A stretch of DNA of 64,000 nt from Salinibius halmophilus (GTDB lineage: Bacteria; Pseudomonadota; Gammaproteobacteria; Pseudomonadales; Natronospirillaceae), in contig NZ_QPEP01000009.1 of NCBI RefSeq assembly GCF_003577475.1, forward strand, positions 124,001-188,000. Reading direction: 5' to 3'. The translations under genes and the position numbers were made by a program. The notes under the pieces are model-generated. The model was given only the letters and a program-made list of their open reading frames with translations. It searched no databases and was not told the origin of the DNA. Positions 7,423 through 16,801 of the stretch are shown here, one piece after another. Within the stretch, counting starts at the first letter, position 1. The number at the start of each line of letters is the position of its first letter.

Positions 7423-7621
7423 AAGCCGCTCCTAATTTTTATGGTTAGTTTTGTTGTTTTTAGGGGTTTAGGCACCTAAAAAACTCTTCAATTAGGCTGA
7501 TCAATAATGATCGGAGATTTAATCAGCCAAATAACGTCCAAGTTTTTTAGGTAATCCTTTTGGGGCTACAAAATGCCCCTTAAGTTGGACGCATCCCAAA
7601 TTGGCATGCGTCTGACACTGG

Positions 7622-7906
7622 TTATCGAACGCTAGGCAGACCTAGCGTCGACACATCTTGCTGAGCAATCAGGTGAACCAAGTTCGAGTCAATCTGATGC
7701 ACGGCAACAAAAGGTTTCGGTAATTGCTCGTCGCTCACGCTTACAGGTGACGCTAACTCAATGCGCACTCGCGAGTGCGCGCAGCTGCGCATATCAACCA
7801 CGTTTGCTTCGCCACCAAATAACTGTTGCAGCTCAGAAATAACGGGTGCAACGGTAGCTTTTGCTGGCTCAGCGGCGGCTTTTTTAAATTTGTCGAATAA
7901 ACCCAT
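7622..7906 (-). CDS. Small EIIB-like protein with an EIIA-Glc-like membrane-anchor N-terminus
   Basis: The 94-residue protein is not full-length for any PTS permease. Residues 1-9 (MGLFDKFKK) closely resemble the amphipathic N-terminal helix by which E. coli EIIA-Glc touches the membrane. Residues 22-90 fit an EIIB fold: LFGGEANVVDMRSCAHSRVRIEL lines up with SLGGYRNIKSIDACITRLRL of nagE, putting Cys42 at the phosphorylation site. The rest is diverged and the usual GAKGVV loop is absent. It lies between nagF-like and nagE-like genes (9 bp after the former, 199 bp before the latter) with a good AGGAG. It may relay phosphate, or be a regulatory decoy; the sequence does not tell which. Confidence 0.6.
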   Translation of the reverse strand: MGLFDKFKKAAAEPAKATVAPVISELQQLFGGEANVVDMRSCAHSRVRIELASPVSVSDEQLPKPFVAVHQIDSNLVHLIAQQDVSTLGLPSVR

Positions 7907-7915
7907 GATCTACTC

Positions 7916-10480
7916 CTACCCAATTACTTTTGCTGCCAAAGCGCGAACTGCTTTGGCATCTGTGGCGACGAGTGCGGCATTAGCAACCTGTGAGCAGGTT
8001 GCTTCATCAAGCTGGCGCACGATGGCACGAATTTCTGGAATCACTGGTACTGAACAGGACAGCTCGGTGACACCTAAGCCAATTAGTACAGGCACTGCTT
8101 CGGGGTCCGAAGCGATACCACCACAAACACCTACCCAACGACCGTGCTTTTGAGCGCCTTTTACTGCTTGGGCGATCATGCGCAATACCGCAGGTTCTAA
8201 GCCATCAGCAAAGGCCGCCATTTTTGGATGGCCACGGTCCATAGCGAGTACATATTGGGTGAGGTCGTTTGAGCCCACTGAGAAGAACTCAGCGTGTTCA
8301 GCCAGTTGGTCAGCGATCATTGCGGCGGAAGGCACTTCAATCATGATGCCAACATCGCAAGCCTGAACGCCCAAGTTCTGCGCTTCTTCAAGTACAACAG
8401 CCTTAGCGGCGACCAATTCTTCAACACGGGCAATCATTGGGAACATGATCTTGGCGTTGCCGCACTTTGCGTGGGCGCGCAGAATGGCGCGTACTTGGGT
8501 GCGCAGAATGCTTGGGCGATTCAGACCAATGCGAATACCACGTTCACCAAGGAATGGGTTTTCTTCTTCTGGCAATGGCAAGTAGCTAAGCGGCTTGTCA
8601 CCACCCACATCTAGGGTGCGGATAATGATTGGCTTGCCCGGCATAGCGGCCAGAATTTCACGGTAACTATCAAACTGCTCGTCTTCAGTTGGGGCAGTTT
8701 GACGGTCCTGGAATAGGAACTCTGTGCGTAATAAGCCAGAGCCGTCAGCACCTTTGGTTAGGCCTTTAGCGGCATCGGCAGCCGTGGCGATATTTGCCAT
8801 CACTTCGATATGGCGACCATCTTTTAGGTTTGCTGGTTCGCTAGCAGCTTGTTCTGCTTGCGCTAATTTTGCTTCGCGAGCTTTTTTCGCCGTCAGCAAT
8901 GCGTCAACTTGCTCAGAGCTTGGGTTGATGCGAACAGTGCCGGCTTGGCCGTCGATCATTAGCTTATCGCTAGCTTTGATATCAGCGATATCGCTGCCAA
9001 GGCCAGCGATAGCAGGTAGGCCTAGTGCGCGAGCAATAATGGCTGAGTGCGACGAAGCACCACCCACTTCAGTGACAAAACCAAGTACTTTGTCAGTGTC
9101 TAGTGAGGCTGTTACTGACGGAGTCAAATCTTTTGCCACCACTACACAGTTAGCTGGGTAGGTAACTTCGATTGCGACACCTAAGAGGTTTTTTAGTACT
9201 CGGCCTTCTAGGTCACGAAGGTCAGCCGCACGACCAGCAAGTAGCGGATCATTTGTTGCAGTCAGAATCTGCACTTGCGCATCGATTGCTTTAGCAAAAG
9301 CTGCTTCGGCTGATGCACCGCTTTGCAATGCTGCGAGTGCTGACTGACTTAGGTCGTCGTCTGCTAGCATGCCGCGATGGGCAGTGAAAATTTCGGCTTG
9401 TGATTTACCAGCATTGTCGGCAATTAGTTGTTCTAATTGGCGATCAGACTGAGTAATTGCGTCTTTAAGGCGCTTCGCTTGCGCCGCTGAATCGGCTGCT
9501 GTGGCAGGGTATTCAGGTAATTCGGTTTGTAGCCAGAAGGCTTCGCCAATTGCCAAACCAGGCGCGGCGGCAACACCAGCAAGCTGGCCTGCAACTTTTT
9601 CTTTAACGCCAATAAGTGGTGTTTCTTGTGTTACTTCAACCGCTGGTGCTGCAACGGGTGCAGCCAATTCGGCTTCAGTTAGTGGTGCAAAGCTTTCGCC
9701 CAGGCCAGCATCGATAACGCCTTTGATGTCGGCAAGGTGTTTGGCGGCATCGCTGCCGGTAACGGTTAACACTAGGTGGTCGGCGCGTTTGGTGCCTAGG
9801 CCCATTAGTGCAACCACAGAGTTAGCTTTAGCTGTGTTATCGCCTCTGGTTAGCGTCACTTGGCAACCAGACTTCTTAACGGCTTCAACTAATACGGCAG
9901 CAGGGCGAGCATGCAAACCTTGTGGGTTTGGCAATACCACTGTGGCTGATTCAGTGCTTGCGCTCTCAGCATGTTCAGCCACCGCGCTTGCATCGGCAGT
10001 ATTCGCTGCACTAGCCAACGTCATAGAAAATAGGGTTTCGCCTTGCTGTACCAACGCCTTGTTAGTGAACTCAAAGCGCTCAACTTGGTCAGAATTGGTA
10101 ATGATGATTTCAGTCATCAATGCTTGCGCGTGAGTGGCGATGTAGTCGGCATCAAACTCAATTAACGGCTCGCCAGTTTTAACTTGCTGGTTTAGCGCAA
10201 CCTTAGTTTTGAAGCCTTGGCCTTTTAGTGCAACGGAATCTAGGCCGATGTGTAGAAGTACTTCAATGCCTGACGCGTGGGTGATTGCGACAGCGTGCTT
10301 TGCATCATGCAATTGCGTCACTGTGCCATCAAATGGAGCAACCAATAAGTTGCTTGTTGGATCAATTGCACAACCATCACCCACCATCTTTTCGGCAAAT
10401 ACCGGGTCAGGAATGTTTGCAATTGCTACATAAACGCCTGTAAGGGGGGCGTGCAGGGCTAAATTTTGCTGTGCCACCAT
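7916..10480 (-). CDS. nagF: Multiphosphoryl transfer protein EIIA-HPr-EI (NagF-like)
   Basis: The 854-residue fusion contains a whole PTS phosphorelay. EIIA of the glucose type is at about 1-155 (His68 in ITHASG, active His77 in VLLHIGLD). HPr is at about 178-263 (His190 in GLHARPAA; a Ser-rich regulatory site as in Ser46 of HPr is not obvious). Enzyme I is at about 300-854 (phospho-His478 in GGASSHSAIIAR, PEP-site motifs LLRTEFLF, VMIEVPSA, GSNDLTQY, C-terminal VCGGIASD). The same order and fusion are known for NagF of Pseudomonas. With the EIICB permease two genes downstream, the operon encodes all steps from PEP to sugar. The linkers at 155-178 and 265-300 are Ala/Glu/Thr-rich. Confidence 0.93.
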   Translation of the reverse strand: MVAQQNLALHAPLTGVYVAIANIPDPVFAEKMVGDGCAIDPTSNLLVAPFDGTVTQLHDAKHAVAITHASGIEVLLHIGLDSVALKGQGFKTKVALNQQVKTGEPLIEFDADYIATHAQALMTEIIITNSDQVERFEFTNKALVQQGETLFSMTLASAANTADASAVAEHAESASTESATVVLPNPQGLHARPAAVLVEAVKKSGCQVTLTRGDNTAKANSVVALMGLGTKRADHLVLTVTGSDAAKHLADIKGVIDAGLGESFAPLTEAELAAPVAAPAVEVTQETPLIGVKEKVAGQLAGVAAAPGLAIGEAFWLQTELPEYPATAADSAAQAKRLKDAITQSDRQLEQLIADNAGKSQAEIFTAHRGMLADDDLSQSALAALQSGASAEAAFAKAIDAQVQILTATNDPLLAGRAADLRDLEGRVLKNLLGVAIEVTYPANCVVVAKDLTPSVTASLDTDKVLGFVTEVGGASSHSAIIARALGLPAIAGLGSDIADIKASDKLMIDGQAGTVRINPSSEQVDALLTAKKAREAKLAQAEQAASEPANLKDGRHIEVMANIATAADAAKGLTKGADGSGLLRTEFLFQDRQTAPTEDEQFDSYREILAAMPGKPIIIRTLDVGGDKPLSYLPLPEEENPFLGERGIRIGLNRPSILRTQVRAILRAHAKCGNAKIMFPMIARVEELVAAKAVVLEEAQNLGVQACDVGIMIEVPSAAMIADQLAEHAEFFSVGSNDLTQYVLAMDRGHPKMAAFADGLEPAVLRMIAQAVKGAQKHGRWVGVCGGIASDPEAVPVLIGLGVTELSCSVPVIPEIRAIVRQLDEATCSQVANAALVATDAKAVRALAAKVIG

Positions 10481-10619
10481 AGAATCCTAGATCTAACTTT
10501 ACTGGCACCTCATCCTGAAGCATCCAGCATATGATCAACGGCGAGGCATTTCCCTAAGGGTTGTTTCTCGCCAACCTAGGACTGACTCTATGAGATCTAT
10601 TCGGTGGGGTATCTATAAG

Positions 10620-10670
10620 ATTTGCTACAAATTCCAACCCAGCTTGCAAAGCATTGAGAAGTCTTGCAAA
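10620..10670. promoter_or_regulatory. Candidate operator upstream of the nag PTS operon
   Basis: Two direct copies of CTTGCAAA at 10643-10650 and 10663-10670 are spaced exactly 20 bp (two helical turns). A 5-bp inverted repeat ATTTG-CTA-CAAAT sits at 10620-10632. All lie 140-190 bp upstream of the nagF start, in the only non-coding stretch that can hold its promoter. No regulator gene is adjacent, so the binder is unknown. Confidence 0.35.
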
Positions 10671-10703
10671 ACCTTTCAGCAGGGGCGGCTGTGTTGATGT
10701 GAA

Positions 10704-12149
10704 TCAGTTGAATGGTAGGCGTATTTCGGCTACCAGGCCCTGGGTTTCATGATTCTTCAGTATGACTTTGCCGCCTAAACCCTTAACCAAAGTACTGGTT
10801 ATACTCAAGCCTAACCCTAGCCCTTTGTGATTTTGCTCGCGGCCATGATTCAAGCGCACACCTGGGCGGAATAAAAACTCAAGTTGTTCAGCGGGTACAC
10901 CAGGACCAAAGTCGCGAATATAAATCACCATCTCATTGGCTTGCTGGAATAGCCGTAAATCCACTTTTTTGCCGTAGTTAAAGGCGTTGCTGAGTAAATT
11001 GTCTACCGCACGCTTAAGGGCCAACTGTTTGGTTGTTAGGGTAATTGGGTCATAGTGGAAATCGATCTGACGGTTTTCTAACCGGTAACCATCCACTAAA
11101 TGATTCAATAATTCATGTACGGCAATCGGCTGAGCGTTTTCGTCTAACGCTGTTTCTTTCACCGATCTCAGTGCTGCCGTCACCATTTGAGCAAGGTCGT
11201 CTAGATCTTCGTGCAGTGATTCACGCATTTCATCATCGTCAATAAATTCTGTTCTTAACTTTAAGCGTGTAATGGGCGTTCTTAGGTCATGGCTGATGGT
11301 GGAGAATAAGCGTTGTCGATCTGACAAAAATGCCTGAATACGGGCTTCCATCGACAGCAAAGCTTGCCGAAGTTGTAAAAACTCTTCACTACCGTGCTCA
11401 GGGATGGGATCGTGCTGCTGACCTTTGCCAAAGCTTTCGGCGGCATTAGCAAGCTGGGCTAATGGTCCTGTAACAGAGCGCACGAGAGGAACGAGCAAAA
11501 ACAAGACCGTTAACAATGGAATGATCTGTAGCGTCAGTCGCTCCAAACTGAGTGGCTGAGACTTTTCTAAAAAATAGGGATCAGGCATCAAGCCTGCTAG
11601 GTATAACCACTGTGATTGGTTTATTTTTACCTGCGCGATCATTACTGGTGCGGGGTTGGGCTGCAACAATGTGCTGAACTCAGTCCACTGGCGCGGCACC
11701 TCGGTCAGCTTGGTGCCTGAGCTGTCCACCGCAACATTATCTGGCCAAGCAAGTGCTGCTTCAACCTCGTATCCGGGTCCAAGCTCGCCGAGCAACGATT
11801 GTCGAAAACTTGCAACGGTACTCTGGATAACCTGGCCACCCTCAATGGCGGTAATCGATACGGGTTCTGAATTGACTTGAAAGAAAAAACGACCCCCTCC
11901 CATGTCGAGCAGTTGGTCTATCACTAGTGGTTGGTGCGAAGCTGGTAGCGTTGCAAAATATTGTGTGGTGGAGGCTGCCGCTTGCCCAAGGTAGCGCGCT
12001 GCTTCGCTCGCCTCGCGCTCTGCTTCGGCTTGCAATACCGAAGTCCAGGTAAGGGTAACCGCCGCTTGCGTAAACAGTATGCCCACCGACAACGTTAACA
12101 ACATGCGGCCAAGTAAGGACCTTGGCAGCCAGCGTTCAATCGCCGCCAT
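10704..12149 (-). CDS. Sensor histidine kinase, EnvZ/GtrS type
   Basis: From ATG 12149 the product is 481 residues: one membrane segment near the N-terminus (LLTLSVGILFTQAAVTLTW), a periplasmic sensor of about 160 residues, a second membrane segment (IIPLLTVLFLLVPLV), HAMP, and a dimerisation domain with the phospho-acceptor His in ISHDLRTPITRLKLR. The ATPase domain has N-box NLLSNAFNYG, DFGPGVP and GLGLGLS. GAGG stands before this ATG and the gene overlaps its response regulator by 14 bp. An upstream start at 12188 would overlap by 53 bp and is less likely. Pseudomonas GtrS, partner of GltR in glucose control, is the nearest analogue by context, since a sugar-binding protein gene leads the operon. 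Confidence 0.9.
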   Translation of the reverse strand: MAAIERWLPRSLLGRMLLTLSVGILFTQAAVTLTWTSVLQAEAEREASEAARYLGQAAASTTQYFATLPASHQPLVIDQLLDMGGGRFFFQVNSEPVSITAIEGGQVIQSTVASFRQSLLGELGPGYEVEAALAWPDNVAVDSSGTKLTEVPRQWTEFSTLLQPNPAPVMIAQVKINQSQWLYLAGLMPDPYFLEKSQPLSLERLTLQIIPLLTVLFLLVPLVRSVTGPLAQLANAAESFGKGQQHDPIPEHGSEEFLQLRQALLSMEARIQAFLSDRQRLFSTISHDLRTPITRLKLRTEFIDDDEMRESLHEDLDDLAQMVTAALRSVKETALDENAQPIAVHELLNHLVDGYRLENRQIDFHYDPITLTTKQLALKRAVDNLLSNAFNYGKKVDLRLFQQANEMVIYIRDFGPGVPAEQLEFLFRPGVRLNHGREQNHKGLGLGLSITSTLVKGLGGKVILKNHETQGLVAEIRLPFN

Positions 12150-12858
12150 GGCGTTTGACCTCGGCAGCAAACACATAACCAGCGCCACGAACCGTTTTGA
12201 TAAAGCGCTGCTGGCGTCCCTCGTCCTTTAAGCGAGCGCGTAGGCGGCTAATTTGCACGTCTAAATAGCGATCTAGCGGCCCTGGGTCTCGTCCTCGTGT
12301 GGCTTCGGCCAGTTGTGTGCGGTCAACAATCGCGCCGGCGCGTTCAACTAAGTACAGGAGTAGCTGATACTCACCACCGGACAAGGCAATCACATCACCG
12401 TTAGGGTCGGTCAGGGTGCGGCCGACTGTGTCCAGTTGGTATCCTTCAAACTGATAGAATCGATCGCTTTTGCTTCGTTCAGTGGGTGCGTCGGTGCGGC
12501 GCAAGATGGCTTTGATGCGTGCCAATAACTCGCGAGGGTTAAATGGCTTGCCCAAATAGTCGTCGGCGCCCAGCTCTAAGCCAACAATACGGTCGGTTTC
12601 ATCGGCACTGGCTGTTAGCATGATAATCGGCGTGCTGGTTGTTTGGCGTAATTGTCGACAAACAGAGAAACCGTCTTCATCCGGTAACATAACGTCTAGT
12701 ACCACCAGAGAAACGGTATCAGCATGCTGCTTAAAGGTGGCGATCGCTGAGCGTGCATCAATGGCCGTTAGCACGTCAAACTGATTGCGTTGTAGGTAGG
12801 CTTCTAACAATGACAATATTTTTTCGTCATCATCGACGACTAAGATCGTTTTATTCAT
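12136..12858 (-). CDS. OmpR-family response regulator (GltR-like)
   Basis: The 240-residue protein has a receiver domain (DDDEK acidic pocket, phospho-Asp55 in LVVLDVMLPD, GADDYLGKPF) and an OmpR/PhoB winged helix (SGGEYQLLLYLVERAG ... YLDVQISRLRARL ... TVRGAGYVF). It sits 18 bp after the solute-binding protein gene and overlaps the kinase by 14 bp, so the three are one operon. Targets cannot be read from the sequence; context suggests sugar-responsive control. Confidence 0.92.
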   Translation of the reverse strand: MNKTILVVDDDEKILSLLEAYLQRNQFDVLTAIDARSAIATFKQHADTVSLVVLDVMLPDEDGFSVCRQLRQTTSTPIIMLTASADETDRIVGLELGADDYLGKPFNPRELLARIKAILRRTDAPTERSKSDRFYQFEGYQLDTVGRTLTDPNGDVIALSGGEYQLLLYLVERAGAIVDRTQLAEATRGRDPGPLDRYLDVQISRLRARLKDEGRQQRFIKTVRGAGYVFAAEVKRHGGD

Positions 12859-12876
12859 AGCGTGTCTTCAAATCAC

Positions 12877-14112
12877 TTATTGCGAAAGCAGAGCGGCCAG
12901 CTCATTGGCGAGCCTCTGCTGTGCTTGTTCTGGCGTTTGTTTACGGTCGGAGTAGAAACGATCCACCACATGAATAAACACGTTGCGCGCTTCCTCATTG
13001 TTAGCCGCCCGGTGCACCATGCTCGGCAAGGCATCCCCCGAATGAAAGTCTTCAAATGATTGAGCACTACAGTCATCATAGTCAACAGGTACATCTGAGC
13101 GAGCAGGAATGGTTCCTTTGGCGCTAGAAAACCTTGCCTGCACATTTGGGTCACTCAACAGCAAACTTATCTCTCGAGCAACATCATCAGCTACATGGTT
13201 GAAAATTACAAAACTATCGACACTATAAACATGCTTGCTGCTTTGTAAAAACGTGGAACAGCCTAGGGCAAAATTGCTGCTTGTTGGCTGCAGCGCGAGT
13301 TCCGCCTTGGCCCAGTCGCCCATCACTTGCATGGCAGCCTTACCTTCGGCAATGGCTTGTGAATGGTGTTGCCAATCTCGCGTCGCTTCATTGCTGATAA
13401 AGGGTTGTAACTGCCTAAATCGCTCGAAAACAAGGCGCATGTCGCTACCTAGTATCACATTAGCATCAAAGCCTTGCATCACCGCCAGATATTGGCTGGT
13501 GTCCAGGGTGGCGGCCATTATGACTTCGAACAGGGTAGCCAGTTGCCAGGGTTGTGAAGACTGCGCCAGTGGCGTAACTCCGGCTGCTTGAATCTGTTCT
13601 AGCTGCTCAATAAACCCTTGCCAAGTTTCCGCCGGGGTAATGTTTAACTGCTCGAATAGCGCTTGGTTGTAAACCAGAGTATTAATTCGATGGATAGAGG
13701 TAGGAATGGCAAAGGGCTCGCCGTCGAGTGAGACCAAAGGCAGTACTTGTGCAGCCAAAGCGCGGGGCCAGGCATTGTATTCTGAGCTTTTGGCTTGGGT
13801 ATGGAAAAAGCCAAGTTTGGCCCAGTCGCGAATACTCGGGCCCACCACTTGCGCGATATCTGGCGATTCGCCGCTGAGCACCTTGGCACGTAATACTTTT
13901 AGCGCGCCTTCACCCGCACCACCACTCACTGCCACTGGCTGCCAATCAAACCCTCGCTCAGCAAAGGCTTCCACTAGTACTGCTTCTGCGGCTTGCTCAC
14001 TGTTGGATGTCCACCAATGGAGCGCGGTAACGGGCTTACTGTGGGCGAGGGGTGCCAGCAAAAATAGAAAATATATCCACTTGGTTAATTTATAACCTTG
14101 AAAAGCAAGCAT
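12877..14112 (-). CDS. Sugar ABC-type extracellular solute-binding protein, no permease nearby
   Basis: The 411-residue protein has a signal peptide (WIYFLFLLAPLAHS) and the fold signature of family 1 solute-binding proteins: LHWWTSNSEQAAE at the mature N-terminus, then IPTSIHRINTLVYN, TPAETWQGFIEQ, and AMQVMGDWAKAEL. This matches glucose/mannose-binding proteins such as Pseudomonas GtsA. No ABC permease or ATPase gene is adjacent; instead it heads an operon with a response regulator and kinase. It may therefore serve as a sensing partner of the kinase rather than a transport part. ATG 14112 is chosen; an upstream TTG (14145) lacks a ribosome site. The clpB heat-shock promoter overlaps its first codons. 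Confidence 0.85.
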   Translation of the reverse strand: MLAFQGYKLTKWIYFLFLLAPLAHSKPVTALHWWTSNSEQAAEAVLVEAFAERGFDWQPVAVSGGAGEGALKVLRAKVLSGESPDIAQVVGPSIRDWAKLGFFHTQAKSSEYNAWPRALAAQVLPLVSLDGEPFAIPTSIHRINTLVYNQALFEQLNITPAETWQGFIEQLEQIQAAGVTPLAQSSQPWQLATLFEVIMAATLDTSQYLAVMQGFDANVILGSDMRLVFERFRQLQPFISNEATRDWQHHSQAIAEGKAAMQVMGDWAKAELALQPTSSNFALGCSTFLQSSKHVYSVDSFVIFNHVADDVAREISLLLSDPNVQARFSSAKGTIPARSDVPVDYDDCSAQSFEDFHSGDALPSMVHRAANNEEARNVFIHVVDRFYSDRKQTPEQAQQRLANELAALLSQ

Positions 14113-14124
14113 GGCTCCCCTATT
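14097..14124 (+). promoter_or_regulatory. Sigma32 (heat-shock) promoter for clpB
   Basis: CTTGAAA (14097-14103), a 13-bp spacer and CCCCTATT (14117-14124) match the sigma32 consensus CTTGAAA-N11-16-CCCCATNT, perfectly at -35 and partly at -10. It directs transcription into clpB, whose ATG is 39 bp further. The -35 lies over the first codons of the divergent solute-binding protein gene. Confidence 0.65.
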
Positions 14125-14162
14125 GAAAAGGTAATGTTGAAACAAATTCGGAGGCTAGTGCC

Positions 14163-16751
14163 ATGCGAATGGATAGACTAACCACTCGCCTACAAATCGC
14201 GTTAACCGATGCCCAATCTGTGGCAGTAGGCCGAGATCATAATTTATTAGACCCAGCACACTTGTTATTAGCATTAATTGATCAACAAGAATCTGGCATT
14301 CGACCGCTGCTCAGTCAAGCAGGAATCAATGTTACCCCACTGCGTGATCAACTGGTCAGCTACCTAAACGACCTGCCGCGCATCAATGACTTTGATGGCA
14401 ATATTAGCCTGTCTAACGATCTTGGGCGGGTATTAAATGTTGCTGATAAGTTGGCGCAAGAACGTAGCGACCAATATATATCAAGCGAGTTGGTTGTGTT
14501 AGCCATAGCCAAAGATAAAGGCAAAGTAGGCAAACTACTGCGCGATGCTGGCGGTAGCGAAAAAGCCATCAGCGATACCATAGATAACATTCGTGGTGGC
14601 GAAAAAGTTGAAGACCCAGATGCCGAGCAAAACCGCCAAGCATTGGAAAAATACTGCCAAGACTTAACCGCCCGGGCAGCAGCGGGCTCGCTCGACCCAG
14701 TGATTGGCCGTGATGATGAAATCCGTCGCACCATTCAGGTATTGCAACGTCGGCGCAAAAATAACCCGGTACTCATTGGTGAGCCTGGGGTAGGTAAAAC
14801 TGCTATTGTTGAAGGCCTAGCGCAGCGCATTATCAATGGTGAGGTGCCTGAAGGGCTGAAGAATAAACGGGTGTTGTCGTTGGATATGGGGGCCTTAATC
14901 GCTGGCGCTAAGTTTAGGGGTGAGTTTGAAGAACGGCTAAAAGCCGTGCTCAATGATTTGGCTAAACAAGAAGGGCAAATCATTCTGTTTATTGACGAGC
15001 TACACACCATGGTCGGCGCTGGTAAAGGCGAAGGGGCGATGGATGCTGGCAACATGCTAAAGCCCGCGCTAGCGCGTGGCGAGTTGCACTGTGTGGGGGC
15101 GACTACGCTAGATGAGTATCGCCAGTACATCGAAAAGGATGGCGCCCTAGAGCGTCGCTTCCAAAAAGTATTGGTGCAAGAACCAAGTGATGAAGACACT
15201 ATTGCCATCTTGCGTGGTTTAAAAGAAACCTATGAAGTGCACCACGGGGTCGATATTGCCGATGAGGCCATTATTGCCTCGGTTCGGTTGAGTCAGCGCT
15301 ATATCAGTGACCGCCAACTACCGGATAAGGCGATTGACCTAATTGACGAAGCCGCCAGTCGCATTCGTATGGAAATTGACTCCAAACCAGAAGAAATGGA
15401 CCGCCTAGAGCGGCGCTTAATTCAGCTAAAAATTGAAGCTGAAGCACTGAAAAAAGAAACCGACCAGGCCACCAAGCTGCGCTTAGAAGAGTTGAAAAAA
15501 CAGATTGCCTTGGCTGAGCGTGAGTTTGCCGATTTGGAAGAAGTGTGGCAGTCAGAAAAAGCTTCGCTGCAAGGTGGCAATCGCATTAAAGAACAGTTAG
15601 AACAAGCGCGTAAAGATATGGATGCGGCCAAGCGAGCTGGTGATTTAACCAAACTTTCGGAGCTGCAGTATGGTTTGATTCCAGAGCTTGAGCGTCAGCT
15701 TGATATGGCCAGCCAAGCAGAAATGATGGATCGCAAGCTGTTGCACAACAAGGTCACCGAAGAGTCGATTGCCAAGGTCATTAGTCGCTGGACAGGCATT
15801 CCTATTGAAAAAATGCTGCAAGGTGAGCGGGAAAAATTGCTGAAACTTGAAGGCAATTTGCACGAGAAAGTTATTGGCCAAGAAGAAGCCGTGTCGGCCG
15901 TTGCCAATGCCGTGCGCCGCTCGCGCGCTGGCTTAGCCGACCCGAATCGGCCAAATGGTTCGTTTTTATTTTTAGGCCCAACCGGCGTGGGGAAAACAGA
16001 GCTATGCAAAGCCTTGGCAACTTTCTTGTTTGATTCAGAAGACGCCATGGTACGCGTTGATATGTCTGAATTTATGGAGAAGCACTCAGTAGCGCGCTTA
16101 ATTGGTGCCCCGCCAGGGTATGTGGGTTATGACGAAGGTGGCTATTTAACCGAGGCCGTGCGTCGCCGCCCATATAGTGTGCTGCTACTAGATGAAGTTG
16201 AAAAAGCGCACCCAGATGTATTTAACATCTTGCTGCAAGTGCTCGAAGATGGCCGCTTAACCGATGGCCAAGGGCGCACTGTCGATTTTCGCAATACTGT
16301 GATCATTATGACCTCCAACCTTGGCAGCGATGTGATTCAAACGCTGGCAGGGGAAGCGAACTACGAGGCGATGAAAAACAGCGTTATGGAAGTGGTGGGT
16401 CAGCACTTTAGACCAGAGTTTGTTAACCGAATCGACGATGTGGTGGTATTCCACCCACTTACTAAAGCACAAGTTGGTAGCATCGCGCAGATTCAGCTGG
16501 CACGCTTGAATAAGCGCTTAGCTGAGCAGAACCTGACACTCAACGTAGATGATGGGTTGATTCAGTTTATTAGCGAAACGGGCTTCGACCCAGTGTATGG
16601 TGCGCGCCCATTAAAACGCGCCATCCAAACCTATGTGGAAAACGAGCTGGCAAACGAGCTATTGGCTGGTAAATTTGCTCCAGGGCAAGAAATCTACGCC
16701 GATGTTGAAAATGGCAAGGTACAGTTTTCAACAAAAGTTTCAGTTCACTAA
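14163..16751 (+). CDS. clpB: ClpB disaggregase (Hsp100)
   Basis: The 862-residue AAA+ chaperone threads aggregated proteins through its ring together with DnaK. Domain order is complete: N-domain (about 1-145), NBD1 with Walker A GEPGVGKT and Walker [11 protein letters not shown], the coiled-coil middle domain (about 410-530, rich in Glu, Lys and Leu, with [11 protein letters not shown]), and NBD2 with [18 protein letters not shown] and the sensor-2 region GARPLKRAI. Length matches E. coli (857). GGAGG lies eight bases before the ATG, and MRMDRLT aligns with the E. coli start MRLDRLT. It is separate from pgeF here, unlike E. coli, and has its own sigma32-type promoter. Confidence 0.97.
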   Translation: MRMDRLTTRLQIALTDAQSVAVGRDHNLLDPAHLLLALIDQQESGIRPLLSQAGINVTPLRDQLVSYLNDLPRINDFDGNISLSNDLGRVLNVADKLAQERSDQYISSELVVLAIAKDKGKVGKLLRDAGGSEKAISDTIDNIRGGEKVEDPDAEQNRQALEKYCQDLTARAAAGSLDPVIGRDDEIRRTIQVLQRRRKNNPVLIGEPGVGKTAIVEGLAQRIINGEVPEGLKNKRVLSLDMGALIAGAKFRGEFEERLKAVLNDLAKQEGQIILFIDELHTMVGAGKGEGAMDAGNMLKPALARGELHCVGATTLDEYRQYIEKDGALERRFQKVLVQEPSDEDTIAILRGLKETYEVHHGVDIADEAIIASVRLSQRYISDRQLPDKAIDLIDEAASRIRMEIDSKPEEMDRLERRLIQLKIEAEALKKETDQATKLRLEELKKQIALAEREFADLEEVWQSEKASLQGGNRIKEQLEQARKDMDAAKRAGDLTKLSELQYGLIPELERQLDMASQAEMMDRKLLHNKVTEESIAKVISRWTGIPIEKMLQGEREKLLKLEGNLHEKVIGQEEAVSAVANAVRRSRAGLADPNRPNGSFLFLGPTGVGKTELCKALATFLFDSEDAMVRVDMSEFMEKHSVARLIGAPPGYVGYDEGGYLTEAVRRRPYSVLLLDEVEKAHPDVFNILLQVLEDGRLTDGQGRTVDFRNTVIIMTSNLGSDVIQTLAGEANYEAMKNSVMEVVGQHFRPEFVNRIDDVVVFHPLTKAQVGSIAQIQLARLNKRLAEQNLTLNVDDGLIQFISETGFDPVYGARPLKRAIQTYVENELANELLAGKFAPGQEIYADVENGKVQFSTKVSVH

Positions 16752-16755
16752 CTGC

Positions 16756-16777
16756 GGTGGGGCTGCAAAGCCCCGCC
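16756..16777 (+). terminator. GC-rich hairpin after clpB, possible terminator
   Basis: GGTGGGGCT and AGCCCCGCC pair (one G-T) around a GCAA tetraloop just after the clpB stop. There is no T-run, so it may be a weak terminator or a 3'-end stabiliser. Confidence 0.4.
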
Positions 16778-16801
16778 ACTAATTATAATTGAGAGCAAGT
16801 G

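Noticed and set aside
7562-7579. GGGGC/GCCCC hairpin before nagE as a terminator
   Set aside because: No T-run on either strand and a short stem; could be an RNA processing site but evidence is thin.
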